Shown piece after piece: positions 16,317-24,804 of a DNA stretch of 39,959 nucleotides. Both the position numbers and the translations under genes were made by a program. Positions within the stretch are counted from its first letter, which is position 1; every line of letters starts with the position of its first letter. The notes under the pieces are model-generated. The model saw only the letters and a program-made list of their open reading frames with translations. It searched no databases and was not told the DNA's origin. Source of the stretch: Sphingobacteriales bacterium (GTDB taxonomy: Bacteria; Bacteroidota; Bacteroidia; Chitinophagales; Chitinophagaceae); the NCBI GenBank assembly GCA_027491165.1, contig JAIXWS010000098.1, positions 1 to 39,959 on the forward strand, given 5' to 3'.

Positions 16317-16685
16317 ACTGGTTCGTTCAGGCGCTAATGTATACAATTGGTTTAAAAAAGGTTGCAAAGATGTGCGTATAAATTCTATTATTAGAGTTTA
16401 AAACCTTGTCAAGACGTTAAATTGTACTTTGTATGGCCGTAGGAAGTTTTTTTCAGAAAATCAAGAGCTAATAAACGAACGATCAAACCAAGGCAGTAGA
16501 GGAGTATATCCTATTATTGCAGGTATTCCCAAAACCGACCAAACAGTTTAGTGTATGCAGTATGTCTATTGGGGAACTATGTATCTTTTTGTTGTAATGG
16601 TCTGACATTATTAAATCACCAACTATGGCCAGTTCCTCAAAGAGGTCCTTTATTCGCCAGAAAAATCAACTATCTTTGAAAGGTC
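16317..16685. other. Divergent intergenic region
   Basis: This 369-nt gap lies between the receptor gene (-) and the alpha/beta hydrolase gene (+). Apart from the hydrolase -7 box at 16671-16678 I see no hairpin with a T tract, no RNA gene and no convincing reading frame. No perfect TAnnTTTG box was found for the receptor gene. Confidence 0.5.
16671..16678 (+). promoter_or_regulatory. Predicted -7 promoter box for the hydrolase operon
   Basis: TATCTTTG matches TAnnTTTG perfectly. A TTTA at 16649-16652 could serve as the -33 element (18-nt spacing). The box ends 7 nt before the ATG at 16686, which implies a leaderless transcript or use of the next ATG at 16710. Confidence 0.55.
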
Positions 16686-17543
16686 ATGAATAGAGTGCTA
16701 CATAGAGAGATGGAGCATGCTTTTCCATCAGAAAAAATAAAAGTAGGTGGGCAGATGCTGCATTACCTCAAAATTGGTGCAGGTCCTAAATTGGTTCTTG
16801 CCTTTCATGGCTATGCCAATAATGCCTCTATGTTTTATTTTTTGGAGCACTCAGATTATACGGTCTTGAGTTTTGATTTGCCTTTTCAAGGAAAATCAGA
16901 ATCTATGCCCGGGGCTATAATCAGTAAGGACAACCTAAAACAATTGGCTACAGAATTGATGAGTGCCTACAATGTGCCAAAAATAGGTTTGGTGGGTTTT
17001 AGTTTGGGTGCAAGGGTTTGCCTTTGTTTGGCCGAGCAAATGCCGGAGCATATTCGGAATATTGTTTTGGTGGCGCCCGATGGTACAAGGCATAATTATT
17101 TTTACCAATTTCTAACAGCTACTGCTCTTGGACGTTTTGCTTTCAGGGGTTTTGTGCGTTTTGGCGCATTGTATATTCAGTTATTTTCTTTCTTGCAAAA
17201 ATTGGGCTTGCTTAGTCGTTCCCTTTTCACATTTGCGATGCAATACATCCGCAGGCCAGAATCGCGCCAACTCTTGTATAATATTTGGATGTCCACCAGT
17301 AAGCTTATTCCAGATTTGCACAAAGCAAAGCATAATATTAAGGCCAATCGTATTCCTGTACATTTATTAATGGGCCAACAAGACAAAGTTATTCCGCTCC
17401 AAAATGCCCATAATTTTAAAGGGCATAGTGCAGATATTGTTATCCATGTTTTTGATCGTGGACATAATCTTTTAGATTTTGAAGAGGTACGCGGAACACT
17501 TGCTGCCTGGTTATTTCGAACCAACCAATCTAATAATTCCTAA
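16686..17543 (+). CDS. Alpha/beta hydrolase
   Basis: At 285 residues this is a single-domain alpha/beta-hydrolase fold protein. It has the oxyanion motif AFHGYANN (39-46), nucleophile elbow GFSLGA (Ser106), acid in GQQDKVIP (Asp233) and base in DRGHNLL (His260). The triad is complete; the substrate is unknown. A hydrophobic stretch in the cap region (about 145-185) may contact lipid or membrane. The start could instead be the ATG at 16710 (MEHAF), because the promoter box leaves almost no leader before 16686. Its stop overlaps the start of the glycosyltransferase (TAATG), indicating translational coupling. Confidence 0.87.
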   Translation: MNRVLHREMEHAFPSEKIKVGGQMLHYLKIGAGPKLVLAFHGYANNASMFYFLEHSDYTVLSFDLPFQGKSESMPGAIISKDNLKQLATELMSAYNVPKIGLVGFSLGARVCLCLAEQMPEHIRNIVLVAPDGTRHNYFYQFLTATALGRFAFRGFVRFGALYIQLFSFLQKLGLLSRSLFTFAMQYIRRPESRQLLYNIWMSTSKLIPDLHKAKHNIKANRIPVHLLMGQQDKVIPLQNAHNFKGHSADIVIHVFDRGHNLLDFEEVRGTLAAWLFRTNQSNNS

Positions 17544-18691
17544 TGGTACTCATTTTTTTTGCCTCAATATTGATTGCCCTTTATGTGGTATTGATATTGC
17601 TATACCATATGGGATGGTGGCTGCAAAAACCTTTTGTAAAAAGTGCTGTTTGGATGCCACATACCAAGGTTTCCGTTGTAATAGCAGCGCGCAACGAAGC
17701 TGCAAATATTGAACAATGTATTCGGAGTATTTTGGCACAAGAATATCCGCCTGAATTATTGGAAATTACAGTGGTTGATGATTGTTCGGAGGATGAAACC
17801 TTAACCCTGTTGCGCAATTTGGAGGCCTCTAATGTGCGTGTTTTTTTGCTATCAGACTTTTTGGACAAGGAAGAAAAGGTCATTTCGTTTAAGAAAAAAG
17901 CTTTGGCTTTGGGCATTTCAAAAAGTACTGGAGATTTGATTGTGACTACTGATGCCGACTGCTGGATGGGTAGGAATTGGCTCAGTACCATTGTTTCTTT
18001 TTACGAAAGCAAAGGCTCAGAAATGATCGTTGCTCCAGTACAATTTGTGCACGATAATTCTGTGTTGCAATTATTTCAGTCTATCGATTTTATGATGATG
18101 CAGGGTGTAACAGCGGCCACAGTTCGTTTGCATTTAGGTATTATGTGTAATGGTGCAAATTTGGCTTTTTCGCGCAAGGCCTATAATGCTGTAAATGGCT
18201 ATAGTGGTGTCGATCATTTGGTGTCGGGTGATGATTATTTATTGCAATTAAAAATCAAAAAGCAATTTCCCGATTCTGTACATTATTTAAAGTCAAGAGC
18301 GGCTATTGTGCATACTTTGCCCCAAAACACCTGGCAGTCTTTTTTTCAGCAACGCATTCGTTGGGCATCTAAAACGGGTAAATATGAGGATCGAAAAATG
18401 ACCCTTATCTTATCGCTTATTTATGTACTCAATTGCCTGCTTTTGTTTTTGTTTTTGTTGAGTTTTTTTCAGTCTTTTTACTGGTCTTTGTTTGGGCCAA
18501 TTTTGTTGTCAAAAATGTTGATGGAAATACTGTTTTTATATCCGGTCGCCCATTTTTATCGCGATAAGAAACAATTGGTATATTTTGTATTCTTACAGCC
18601 CTTGCATATTGTGTATATCATTGTGGCAGGGTTTTTGAGTAGGTTTAGTCGTTTCGAGTGGAAACAAAGAATCGCCATTCAAAAACATTAA
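17543..18691 (+). CDS. Membrane-bound family 2 glycosyltransferase
   Basis: The 382 residues show an N-terminal transmembrane helix (about 2-24), a GT-A catalytic domain and about three C-terminal membrane segments (about 285-370). Catalytic features are VSVVIAARNEAANIE, VVDDCSED (Asp79, Asp80), the DxD-type TTDADC (137-139), the acidic SGDD (228-231) and QQRIRW (269-274), which together resemble processive or lipid-linked GT2 enzymes. It is predicted to use a nucleotide sugar at the inner membrane; the acceptor is unknown. Translational coupling to the upstream hydrolase suggests a shared lipid or glycolipid pathway (inference). Confidence 0.9.
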   Translation: MVLIFFASILIALYVVLILLYHMGWWLQKPFVKSAVWMPHTKVSVVIAARNEAANIEQCIRSILAQEYPPELLEITVVDDCSEDETLTLLRNLEASNVRVFLLSDFLDKEEKVISFKKKALALGISKSTGDLIVTTDADCWMGRNWLSTIVSFYESKGSEMIVAPVQFVHDNSVLQLFQSIDFMMMQGVTAATVRLHLGIMCNGANLAFSRKAYNAVNGYSGVDHLVSGDDYLLQLKIKKQFPDSVHYLKSRAAIVHTLPQNTWQSFFQQRIRWASKTGKYEDRKMTLILSLIYVLNCLLLFLFLLSFFQSFYWSLFGPILLSKMLMEILFLYPVAHFYRDKKQLVYFVFLQPLHIVYIIVAGFLSRFSRFEWKQRIAIQKH

Positions 18692-18722
18692 TTTTTATTT
18701 TTTTTTACAAAAGAAAAAAGCA

Positions 18723-19127
18723 ATGCGCAAGTCCATTTTTATAGTTGTTGTCATGATTTTATTAGGACTTACAGTTTATGTCTATTGGTTTTATTATCGC
18801 TCTTATGGCGATGGATTTAGAGAAGGGTATTTTCAGAAATTTTCTCGAAAGGGCAATATTTTCAAAACCTATGAAGGCGAATTGTTGCTAGAGGGTTTTG
18901 GTGCGCGTGGTTTACCAAGAGGCAATAATTTTTCTGCCAATTATTTTTATTTTTCAGTGATTGATGAGCCTATTGCCGACTCCCTCGAGAAGTCTATTGG
19001 CAAAACAGTAAAGGTTCATTACACCCAATATTTGCGCTCTTTACCTTGGCGCGGGGACCATTACAATGTCAAAAATCTTGAAGATGGCCAATATATAGTG
19101 GATAGAATTGAATGGGTCTCCGAATAA
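18723..19127 (+). CDS. Conserved small membrane-anchored protein, function unknown
   Basis: At 134 residues it has an N-terminal hydrophobic helix (about 5-25) and a small soluble domain containing SYGDGFREGYFQKFSRKG and FKTYEGEL. I recognise this as the kind of short Bacteroidota protein sometimes labelled 6-phosphogluconate dehydrogenase in databases. It has none of that enzyme's NADP-binding or catalytic regions and is far too short. It lies 31 nt after the glycosyltransferase and is probably in the same operon. It ends 14 nt from a convergent gene. Confidence 0.8.
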   Translation: MRKSIFIVVVMILLGLTVYVYWFYYRSYGDGFREGYFQKFSRKGNIFKTYEGELLLEGFGARGLPRGNNFSANYFYFSVIDEPIADSLEKSIGKTVKVHYTQYLRSLPWRGDHYNVKNLEDGQYIVDRIEWVSE

Positions 19128-19141
19128 GAATGCGTCATTTT

Positions 19142-19849
19142 TTATTGCCCGAGTATTAAAAATATAGCAGGTTGTTTCGCTAATGTAATGTCCGAAGCGC
19201 TCCATTGGGCAATGTTTTTCGTGATAATTTTTTCGTCGGCTGCACCGATATTTATGGCCACTGTTAATAAGGTTTTAGCGGTGCAATGTCTTGTCAAATC
19301 TTGTAATAAGGCATTGTTTCTGTATGGTGTTTCGATAAAGATTTGGGTTTGATTTTCTTTATTCGATAGCACTTCTAATACCTTAATTTTTTTAGCCCGC
19401 TCGGGCTCTTTCACAGGTAAATAGCCATTAAAGGCAAAGCTTTGACCATTGAGTCCCGATGCCATCAGTGCTAATAAGATAGAGCTGGGGCCTGTAAGGG
19501 GTATTACTCGAGCGCCCATTTGTTGAGCAACAGCGGCTAATTCGGCACCAGGGTCGGCAATGCCCGGGCAGCCTGCATCACTCAGTACGCCCACTTCCTT
19601 GCCTTCTAACAACCATTTTTTGAACAAAGACAGATCTAATGTTGCATTTCTATTGGTTTCTGAAAAATGCAATTCGTCGATGTTTATTTCTTTGTCTATT
19701 TGTTTCAAAAATCGCCTAGCCTCACGAAGGTTTTCAACAAAAAAATACTGTATTCTTTTACACACAACAGACACCTCTGATGGCAATGTATGCATTGCAT
19801 TTTCGGCTAAGGGCACGGGTATCATGTAGAGGCAACCTAGTGTAGACAT
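19142..19849 (-). CDS. RsmI-like SAM-dependent methyltransferase (tetrapyrrole methylase fold)
   Basis: The 235 residues resemble RsmI, which 2'-O-methylates C1402 of 16S rRNA. Visible motifs are VENLREARRFLKQ, GVLSDAGCPGIADPGAELA, PLTGPSSILLALMASGLNG, FNGYLP and IFIETPYRN. The N-terminus (TLGCLYMIPVPLAEN) differs from the usual RsmI start GTLYVVATPIGNLED, and the protein is shorter than typical RsmI (about 280). It may be the Bacteroidota paralogue rather than the canonical enzyme, so the rRNA target is tentative. It is the last gene of the SPOR-M20 operon, 8 nt after the M20 stop. Confidence 0.82.
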   Translation of the reverse strand: MSTLGCLYMIPVPLAENAMHTLPSEVSVVCKRIQYFFVENLREARRFLKQIDKEINIDELHFSETNRNATLDLSLFKKWLLEGKEVGVLSDAGCPGIADPGAELAAVAQQMGARVIPLTGPSSILLALMASGLNGQSFAFNGYLPVKEPERAKKIKVLEVLSNKENQTQIFIETPYRNNALLQDLTRHCTAKTLLTVAINIGAADEKIITKNIAQWSASDITLAKQPAIFLILGQ

Positions 19850-19857
19850 TGCTATTT

Positions 19858-21045
19858 TTATTCAGCTTTTAGATAGGAATAGGCAGCATAGCTCATCAGC
19901 CCAACGCCTGTAATGAGTGCGTTTTCGTCAATATCAAAATGGGCATTGTGCACCGATGCTGTTTTGGTTTCATTGTTGGTATTGGTGCCCAACCTGTAAT
20001 AGCATCCGGGTACTTGTTGGCTATAAAAAGCAAAATCATCGGCCGTCATGCGCAGAGATAACTCCCGGACATTTTCTGATCCCAAGTAATCTTTTGCATA
20101 AGTTTCTATGTTTTGGGTAAGTATTTGATCGTTAAATAAGGAAGGGTAACCTTTGGGAATAGTTACTGTTGCTTTTGCTCCAAAAGAGGTAGCAGTATGG
20201 TGTACTATTTCTGTAATTAAATGATGTGCTTCTGCACGCCAGCTTTCATCCATTGTGCGCAAGGTGCCTGCTATTTCTACAGTGTCGGGAATTACATTAT
20301 TTACGGTTCCTCCGCTAATTTTCCCGAAACTAAGTACCGAAGGAATAATAGGATTGCTGCGTCGCGATATGACTTGTTGTAAGGCTACAATTACTTGGGC
20401 CGAAATAGCTATTGGGTCAATAGTTTGATGGGGTAGTGCAGCATGTCCACCTTTCCCTTCTATACGGATATGTATTTCGTCCGTGCTGGCCATGTATTGC
20501 CCTGCACGAAACCCAACTACCCCTGCAGGTAAATGAGGATAGACATGTAAGGCTAGTATGGCATCTACTCTAGGATTTTCTAAAACGCCCGCTGCAATCA
20601 TCATACTGCCGCCCCCAGGGTGCATTTCTTCACCGGGTTGAAAGATTAATTTAAGTGTGCCTTCCCATTCATTTTTTAAGTCATTCATGATTTGGGCTAA
20701 ACCCAAAAGGCAAGCAGTGTGGGCATCATGGCCGCAGGCATGCATGATGCCAGTGTTTGTTGATGTATAGCTTAGCTCATTGAGTTCTGTAATGGGCAAG
20801 GCATCTAACTCAGCTCTAATAGCTAAACATTTTTTTGTTGGATTTATACCTTCTATGAGGGCTACAATGCCAGTGCCTGCAATGCCTTTGGTATAGGGTA
20901 TGCCCATTTTTGCAAGTTCTGAAGCCACAAAGGCACTTGTTTCAAACTCTTGAAAAGATAGCTCGGGATGCGCATGTATGTGTTCGCGTATACGCTTGGT
21001 TTCTTGAAATAAAGCCTCTGCTTTTTGACGTATTGTATTAATCAT
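19858..21045 (-). CDS. M20 family amidohydrolase
   Basis: At 395 residues this is a M20D-type metal-dependent amidohydrolase, the group that includes hippurate hydrolase, IAA-amino acid hydrolases and N-acetyldiaminopimelate deacetylase. It has RxHIHAHPELSFQE near the N-terminus, ACGHDAH (metal-binding region, Cys104, His106, His109), QPGEE (catalytic Glu137/138), the dimerisation domain starting GKGGHAALPHQ, and a C-terminal DDFAFY. There is no signal peptide, so it is cytoplasmic; the substrate is undetermined. Its ATG overlaps the SPOR gene's end by 8 nt. Confidence 0.92.
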   Translation of the reverse strand: MINTIRQKAEALFQETKRIREHIHAHPELSFQEFETSAFVASELAKMGIPYTKGIAGTGIVALIEGINPTKKCLAIRAELDALPITELNELSYTSTNTGIMHACGHDAHTACLLGLAQIMNDLKNEWEGTLKLIFQPGEEMHPGGGSMMIAAGVLENPRVDAILALHVYPHLPAGVVGFRAGQYMASTDEIHIRIEGKGGHAALPHQTIDPIAISAQVIVALQQVISRRSNPIIPSVLSFGKISGGTVNNVIPDTVEIAGTLRTMDESWRAEAHHLITEIVHHTATSFGAKATVTIPKGYPSLFNDQILTQNIETYAKDYLGSENVRELSLRMTADDFAFYSQQVPGCYYRLGTNTNNETKTASVHNAHFDIDENALITGVGLMSYAAYSYLKAE

Positions 21046-21508
21046 TTTTATGGAATGTGTTTATTTCAACAATATCAGGAACCACCATACAAGGAGAATA
21101 CAGTCCACTCAATTGGCGATACAGCTCATCGGCATCCTTTCGTGTACTGAAATTACCTACTTTAATTTTGTATTGGGGTAAGGCATAGGTCATATACACA
21201 CGTACTCCAGGGTTGCGCCGCATAAAGTCGGCCTTCGTATTATTAGCCTTGCCGCGGTCTATCCCTGAATAAATGATCACTCTATACCCTTTGGTCGAGC
21301 GAATGCTGCCGCTTTGTATTTTGGCATTGTTTGATGGTGTAATAGGTTGTTGCTTTTTTGTTTCGCTAAATGAGCTAACAATATGGATTCGTGGATCGCA
21401 AAAAAGAGCAACAGCTTTATTATTGCTATCCATGTTTTGCCCAAAATTAATTGTTGGGTTATAGCAAATTGCCATTATGATCATGCTTATTGTTAACAAA
21501 TAGCTCAT
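21038..21508 (-). CDS. Secreted SPOR-domain protein
   Basis: The 156 residues have an N-terminal hydrophobic signal (MSYLLTISMIIMAICY) and a C-terminal SPOR domain (about 85-150, GYRVIIYSGIDRGKAN, VYMTYALPQYKIKVGNF, DADELYRQL). SPOR domains bind glycan strands stripped of stem peptides, often at division sites. It is predicted to be periplasmic. It is the first gene of a three-gene minus-strand operon and overlaps the amidohydrolase by 8 nt. A perfect -7 box lies 35 nt upstream. Confidence 0.87.
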   Translation of the reverse strand: MSYLLTISMIIMAICYNPTINFGQNMDSNNKAVALFCDPRIHIVSSFSETKKQQPITPSNNAKIQSGSIRSTKGYRVIIYSGIDRGKANNTKADFMRRNPGVRVYMTYALPQYKIKVGNFSTRKDADELYRQLSGLYSPCMVVPDIVEINTFHKND

Positions 21509-21543
21509 TGTGGGTTAAAAATAGTTTGAAATTTTTTCAAGAG

Positions 21544-21551
21544 CAAATGTA
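21544..21551 (-). promoter_or_regulatory. Predicted -7 promoter box for the SPOR-M20-RsmI-like operon
   Basis: The minus strand reads TACATTTG, a perfect TAnnTTTG, 35 nt before the SPOR gene ATG. No good -33 TTTG was found at the usual spacing. Confidence 0.55.
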
Positions 21552-21687
21552 CAATTTCATTTTGCTAGATTGTTTAAAATCAATAAATGCTCAATTTTTT
21601 AAGCCATGATTTTGGAGCGCTTTAAATCTGGAATGTGTTTTTATTGAAAAATTGTTATTTTTAGCTTCTATATTGAATGATTATCCT

Positions 21688-24600
21688 ATGAAACAAAACA
21701 TTAATTTTTCGGTGCTGAAGGCTAAATTATCGAGAATACTTTGCCTTATTATACTGTCATCCGTTTATGTCAATATTGCCTTTGCAGCCGTTGTGGTTAC
21801 AATTCCCTCTACTCCGGGTACGGATACAACCAATTTTACCCCAACCAATAGAAGAACCAATTTTTCTGCTGCTCGAATGCTTTTTACTGCTTCCGAGATT
21901 GGTGCTACCGGTACAATAACGCATTTGGCTTTTCAAAAACATTCGGGTTCAACCTCTACAAGTGTAAACTACATTAGTATCTTCATGAGAGAAACGACGG
22001 CCACTACTGTTTCTACAACAGTGCCAACAGGTTTTCCAACAGGTTTTACACGTGTGTATAATAGTAGCTTTATCGACAATACCATGACTAGTGGCTGGAC
22101 TACGATAAATCTATCAACAGCTGTGGGCGAAATCATGACATATTCCGGCGGCTCTAATAACCTAGAAATTATTTTGGTCAAAACCAATTCAGAAACGGCT
22201 ACATCAAGCTTCCCCATCTATAATTGTCATTCGACTACTGGACCAGTTTCTGCTTATTATTTTAGTAATTCTGCGGCATTAGGAACATCCTTTACCAGTA
22301 CTACCACCAAAAGACCTAATGTACAGTTGACTATAGAAAGCACTTGTGCTGGTAAGCCTGCAAAAGGATCTATTTCTGGCCCAAGTACAGCGGTGTGTAA
22401 TGCTGCAAGCTTTACATTGACGGGTACTGGATTAACAATGGGTACGGGTATGAAATACCAGTGGCAATCAAGAAGTGCAGGTGTTGGCCCCTATGTCAAC
22501 ACTGCTGCATCCGATACCTTTACAACATTAACCACTAGCTCGACGTTTAATAGGGATTATCGTGTTTATTCATTATGTACCTTGTCTGGACAAAGCGACA
22601 CCTCAACAGCGATTACGATTAACGTAGTCAATCCTTCCACCATAACGGCATTGACGGATACCACTTTTTGCAATGGGGGATCAGTTACCCTCAATGCTAC
22701 AACCACTTCAGGTATTACCTACACTTGGTTTAATGGTGCCGTCAATACGGGTGTTACGGGTAATACCTATGTAGCCACAACCTCAGGAGTTTATTCGTGT
22801 AGAGCAAGTACAGTAGCTTGTTCAGCGGGCGTATTTAGCAATACAAAAACGGTTACCGTCAATCCTTTGCCTCCAACAACAGTAAGTGCTTTATCGAGTA
22901 CTACTTTTTGTGATGGTTTGAGTGTTGTATTGCAAGGCCCAACGGGTTCGGGTCTTTCCTATCAATGGCAAAGGGCTGGGCTAGATATTTCAGGCGCCAC
23001 TAGCTCATCTTATACAGCAACTACATCGGGTAATTATCGCGTAAGGGTTGCCAATACCAGCACAGGTTGCTTTGATTTTTCTTCTGTTACCGCTGTTACC
23101 GTCAATCCAATGCCCATGAAGCCGGTCATTGCTGGTGCAGGTGGCAAAACCTCTTTTTGCTCTTCTGATAATTTAGTCTTGAGCACCACACCTACAAGTG
23201 GTATCTCTTATCAATGGAGAAATTTATCTGGAAATATAGCAGGTGCAACAGGTAGCTCTTATACGGCAACCAATTCGAATACCTATAGTCTTACAGCAAC
23301 ATTAGGCTCCTGCTCTATCGAAAGCGATCCCCTGGTGATTACAGAAAACCCTCGTCCTACCGCAACTATTTCACCTGCGGGTAGCGTTAGTTTTTGTAAC
23401 GGAGATAGTTTAAAAGTAAATGCCTCTGTAGGAACTGGGGTGAGTTATGAATGGCAAGAATCAGGAACGCCCATTTCTGGAGCAACAGCATCTTCTATTT
23501 TTGTTAAAACTGCCGGAGTATATCGTGTGAAAATCACCAACACCAGCACTGGTTGTAGCGATCAATCACTCACCTTAACTGTGAATATCATTTCGCCATC
23601 TTTACCTACCATTGCAGCAGCTGGTCCTTCCACTTTTTGTGTTGGGTCTAGTGTTACTTTAAATGCTACGATTGGAGCGGGCTTAATAGCGCAATGGCAA
23701 GATGGTATAACGAACATTCCTGGTGCTACCACCACAACATATGTAGCTACTACTTCCGGAGTATACCGTATGAAGGTTACCAATGGTGTTGGTTGTGCCG
23801 CCTTTAGCTCACCGATAACCGTTACTGTAAATCCCTTGCCCGATAATTCTACTACGATTACAGGTGGTACTGATATTTGCGATGGAGATGCATCCGTTAT
23901 TTTAGCGGCAATTAAACCTGGATATACTTATCAATGGCGCAATTTAGGCGTGAATATACCCGGCGCAACACTTAATCCATTTCTAGCTAAAACTGCCGGA
24001 ACTTATTCCGTAATGGTTAAAGACTCCAATGGCTGTTCTCTTGCCTCCTCTGATGCTGTTTTTACGGTAAAATTTGTGCGCCCATTTTATATTACTCCAT
24101 ACGGTAATACCTTTTTCTGTGATGGTGAAAAAACCAAATTGTCAACCCAAAAGGGATTTACCTCTTATCAGTGGTATTTAAATGGTGTGTTTATTCCTGG
24201 AGCCACAGACACCTTTGTGTATGCTGATAAAAACGGAAAATACACCGTGCAAGTGCAAGATCCTACAAACGGATGTTATGCTAGCTCTTTAGATTTTAAT
24301 ATTGTGGTTATCCCTGCTCCCGATACTCCCTTCATCACCCAATCGGGTACTCGATTAAGTACGGTTGTAAGAGGTGTAAGTTATCAGTGGTATAAAGATG
24401 GCATAGCAATTGCTGGTGCAATAGACTCCTTCATTTTTACCACTGGTGCGGCAAAATATGCAGTGGTGGTTACCAATAGTAGAGATTGCAGTAAACGTGC
24501 AGAAATCGATTTAAGTACTACTGCAATCCATCCAGGAGCTGTTACTACATACTATATTAAAGTATACCCTAATCCTACAAACAGTCAATTAAATGTAGTG

Positions 24601-24777
24601 GCTCCAAAAGATATGGTGGTCGCTTTATTTGATATTCAAGGCCGTGAATTATTCAAACAAAAAGATGCAACACAAATAGACATGAGTCCTTTTGCTTCGG
24701 GAGTTTACATCATTCAATTCACCAATGCAGAGGGTCAGGTAGTTGCTCAGGAAAAAGTTTCAAAAATGGATTATTGA
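21688..24777 (+). CDS. Large Ig/PKD-like repeat protein with T9SS sorting domain
   Basis: The 1029-residue protein has a signal peptide (about 1-32, ending NIAFA), an N-terminal domain of about 200 residues rich in Thr and Ser (FTPTNRRTNFSAARMLF to RPNVQLTIES), then about nine Ig-like repeats of 80-90 residues. Each repeat has a FCNG/FCDG turn, a YQWQ or YTWF strand, an ISGAT/IPGAT turn and a YRVxVxN end. The T9SS type A sorting domain starts at IKVYPNP. It is predicted to be cell-surface or released; no catalytic domain is visible. The frame opens at a TTG at 21652, but the signal peptide begins at the ATG at 21688. Confidence 0.9.
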   Translation: MKQNINFSVLKAKLSRILCLIILSSVYVNIAFAAVVVTIPSTPGTDTTNFTPTNRRTNFSAARMLFTASEIGATGTITHLAFQKHSGSTSTSVNYISIFMRETTATTVSTTVPTGFPTGFTRVYNSSFIDNTMTSGWTTINLSTAVGEIMTYSGGSNNLEIILVKTNSETATSSFPIYNCHSTTGPVSAYYFSNSAALGTSFTSTTTKRPNVQLTIESTCAGKPAKGSISGPSTAVCNAASFTLTGTGLTMGTGMKYQWQSRSAGVGPYVNTAASDTFTTLTTSSTFNRDYRVYSLCTLSGQSDTSTAITINVVNPSTITALTDTTFCNGGSVTLNATTTSGITYTWFNGAVNTGVTGNTYVATTSGVYSCRASTVACSAGVFSNTKTVTVNPLPPTTVSALSSTTFCDGLSVVLQGPTGSGLSYQWQRAGLDISGATSSSYTATTSGNYRVRVANTSTGCFDFSSVTAVTVNPMPMKPVIAGAGGKTSFCSSDNLVLSTTPTSGISYQWRNLSGNIAGATGSSYTATNSNTYSLTATLGSCSIESDPLVITENPRPTATISPAGSVSFCNGDSLKVNASVGTGVSYEWQESGTPISGATASSIFVKTAGVYRVKITNTSTGCSDQSLTLTVNIISPSLPTIAAAGPSTFCVGSSVTLNATIGAGLIAQWQDGITNIPGATTTTYVATTSGVYRMKVTNGVGCAAFSSPITVTVNPLPDNSTTITGGTDICDGDASVILAAIKPGYTYQWRNLGVNIPGATLNPFLAKTAGTYSVMVKDSNGCSLASSDAVFTVKFVRPFYITPYGNTFFCDGEKTKLSTQKGFTSYQWYLNGVFIPGATDTFVYADKNGKYTVQVQDPTNGCYASSLDFNIVVIPAPDTPFITQSGTRLSTVVRGVSYQWYKDGIAIAGAIDSFIFTTGAAKYAVVVTNSRDCSKRAEIDLSTTAIHPGAVTTYYIKVYPNPTNSQLNVVAPKDMVVALFDIQGRELFKQKDATQIDMSPFASGVYIIQFTNAEGQVVAQEKVSKMDY

Positions 24778-24798
24778 TCTAATCAATAATCCATTTTT
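24762..24798. terminator. Bidirectional terminator overlapping the stop codon
   Basis: Arms 24762-24778 and 24782-24798 are perfect 17-bp complements (core ATGGATTATTGAT) around loop CTA. A and T tracts on opposite sides let it act on both strands. It lies between two convergent genes, and its left arm encodes the last residues and stop (Met-Asp-Tyr-stop) of the T9SS gene. Confidence 0.88.
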
Positions 24799-24804
24799 GA
24801 GCTC

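Noticed and set aside
17177-17524. Minus-strand frame opposite the alpha/beta hydrolase
   Set aside because: It is antisense to the region holding the conserved Asp and His of the hydrolase and has no start context of its own.
18723-19127. 6-phosphogluconate dehydrogenase
   Set aside because: The protein is 134 residues with a membrane helix and lacks a nucleotide-binding fold; the label appears to be a database artefact.
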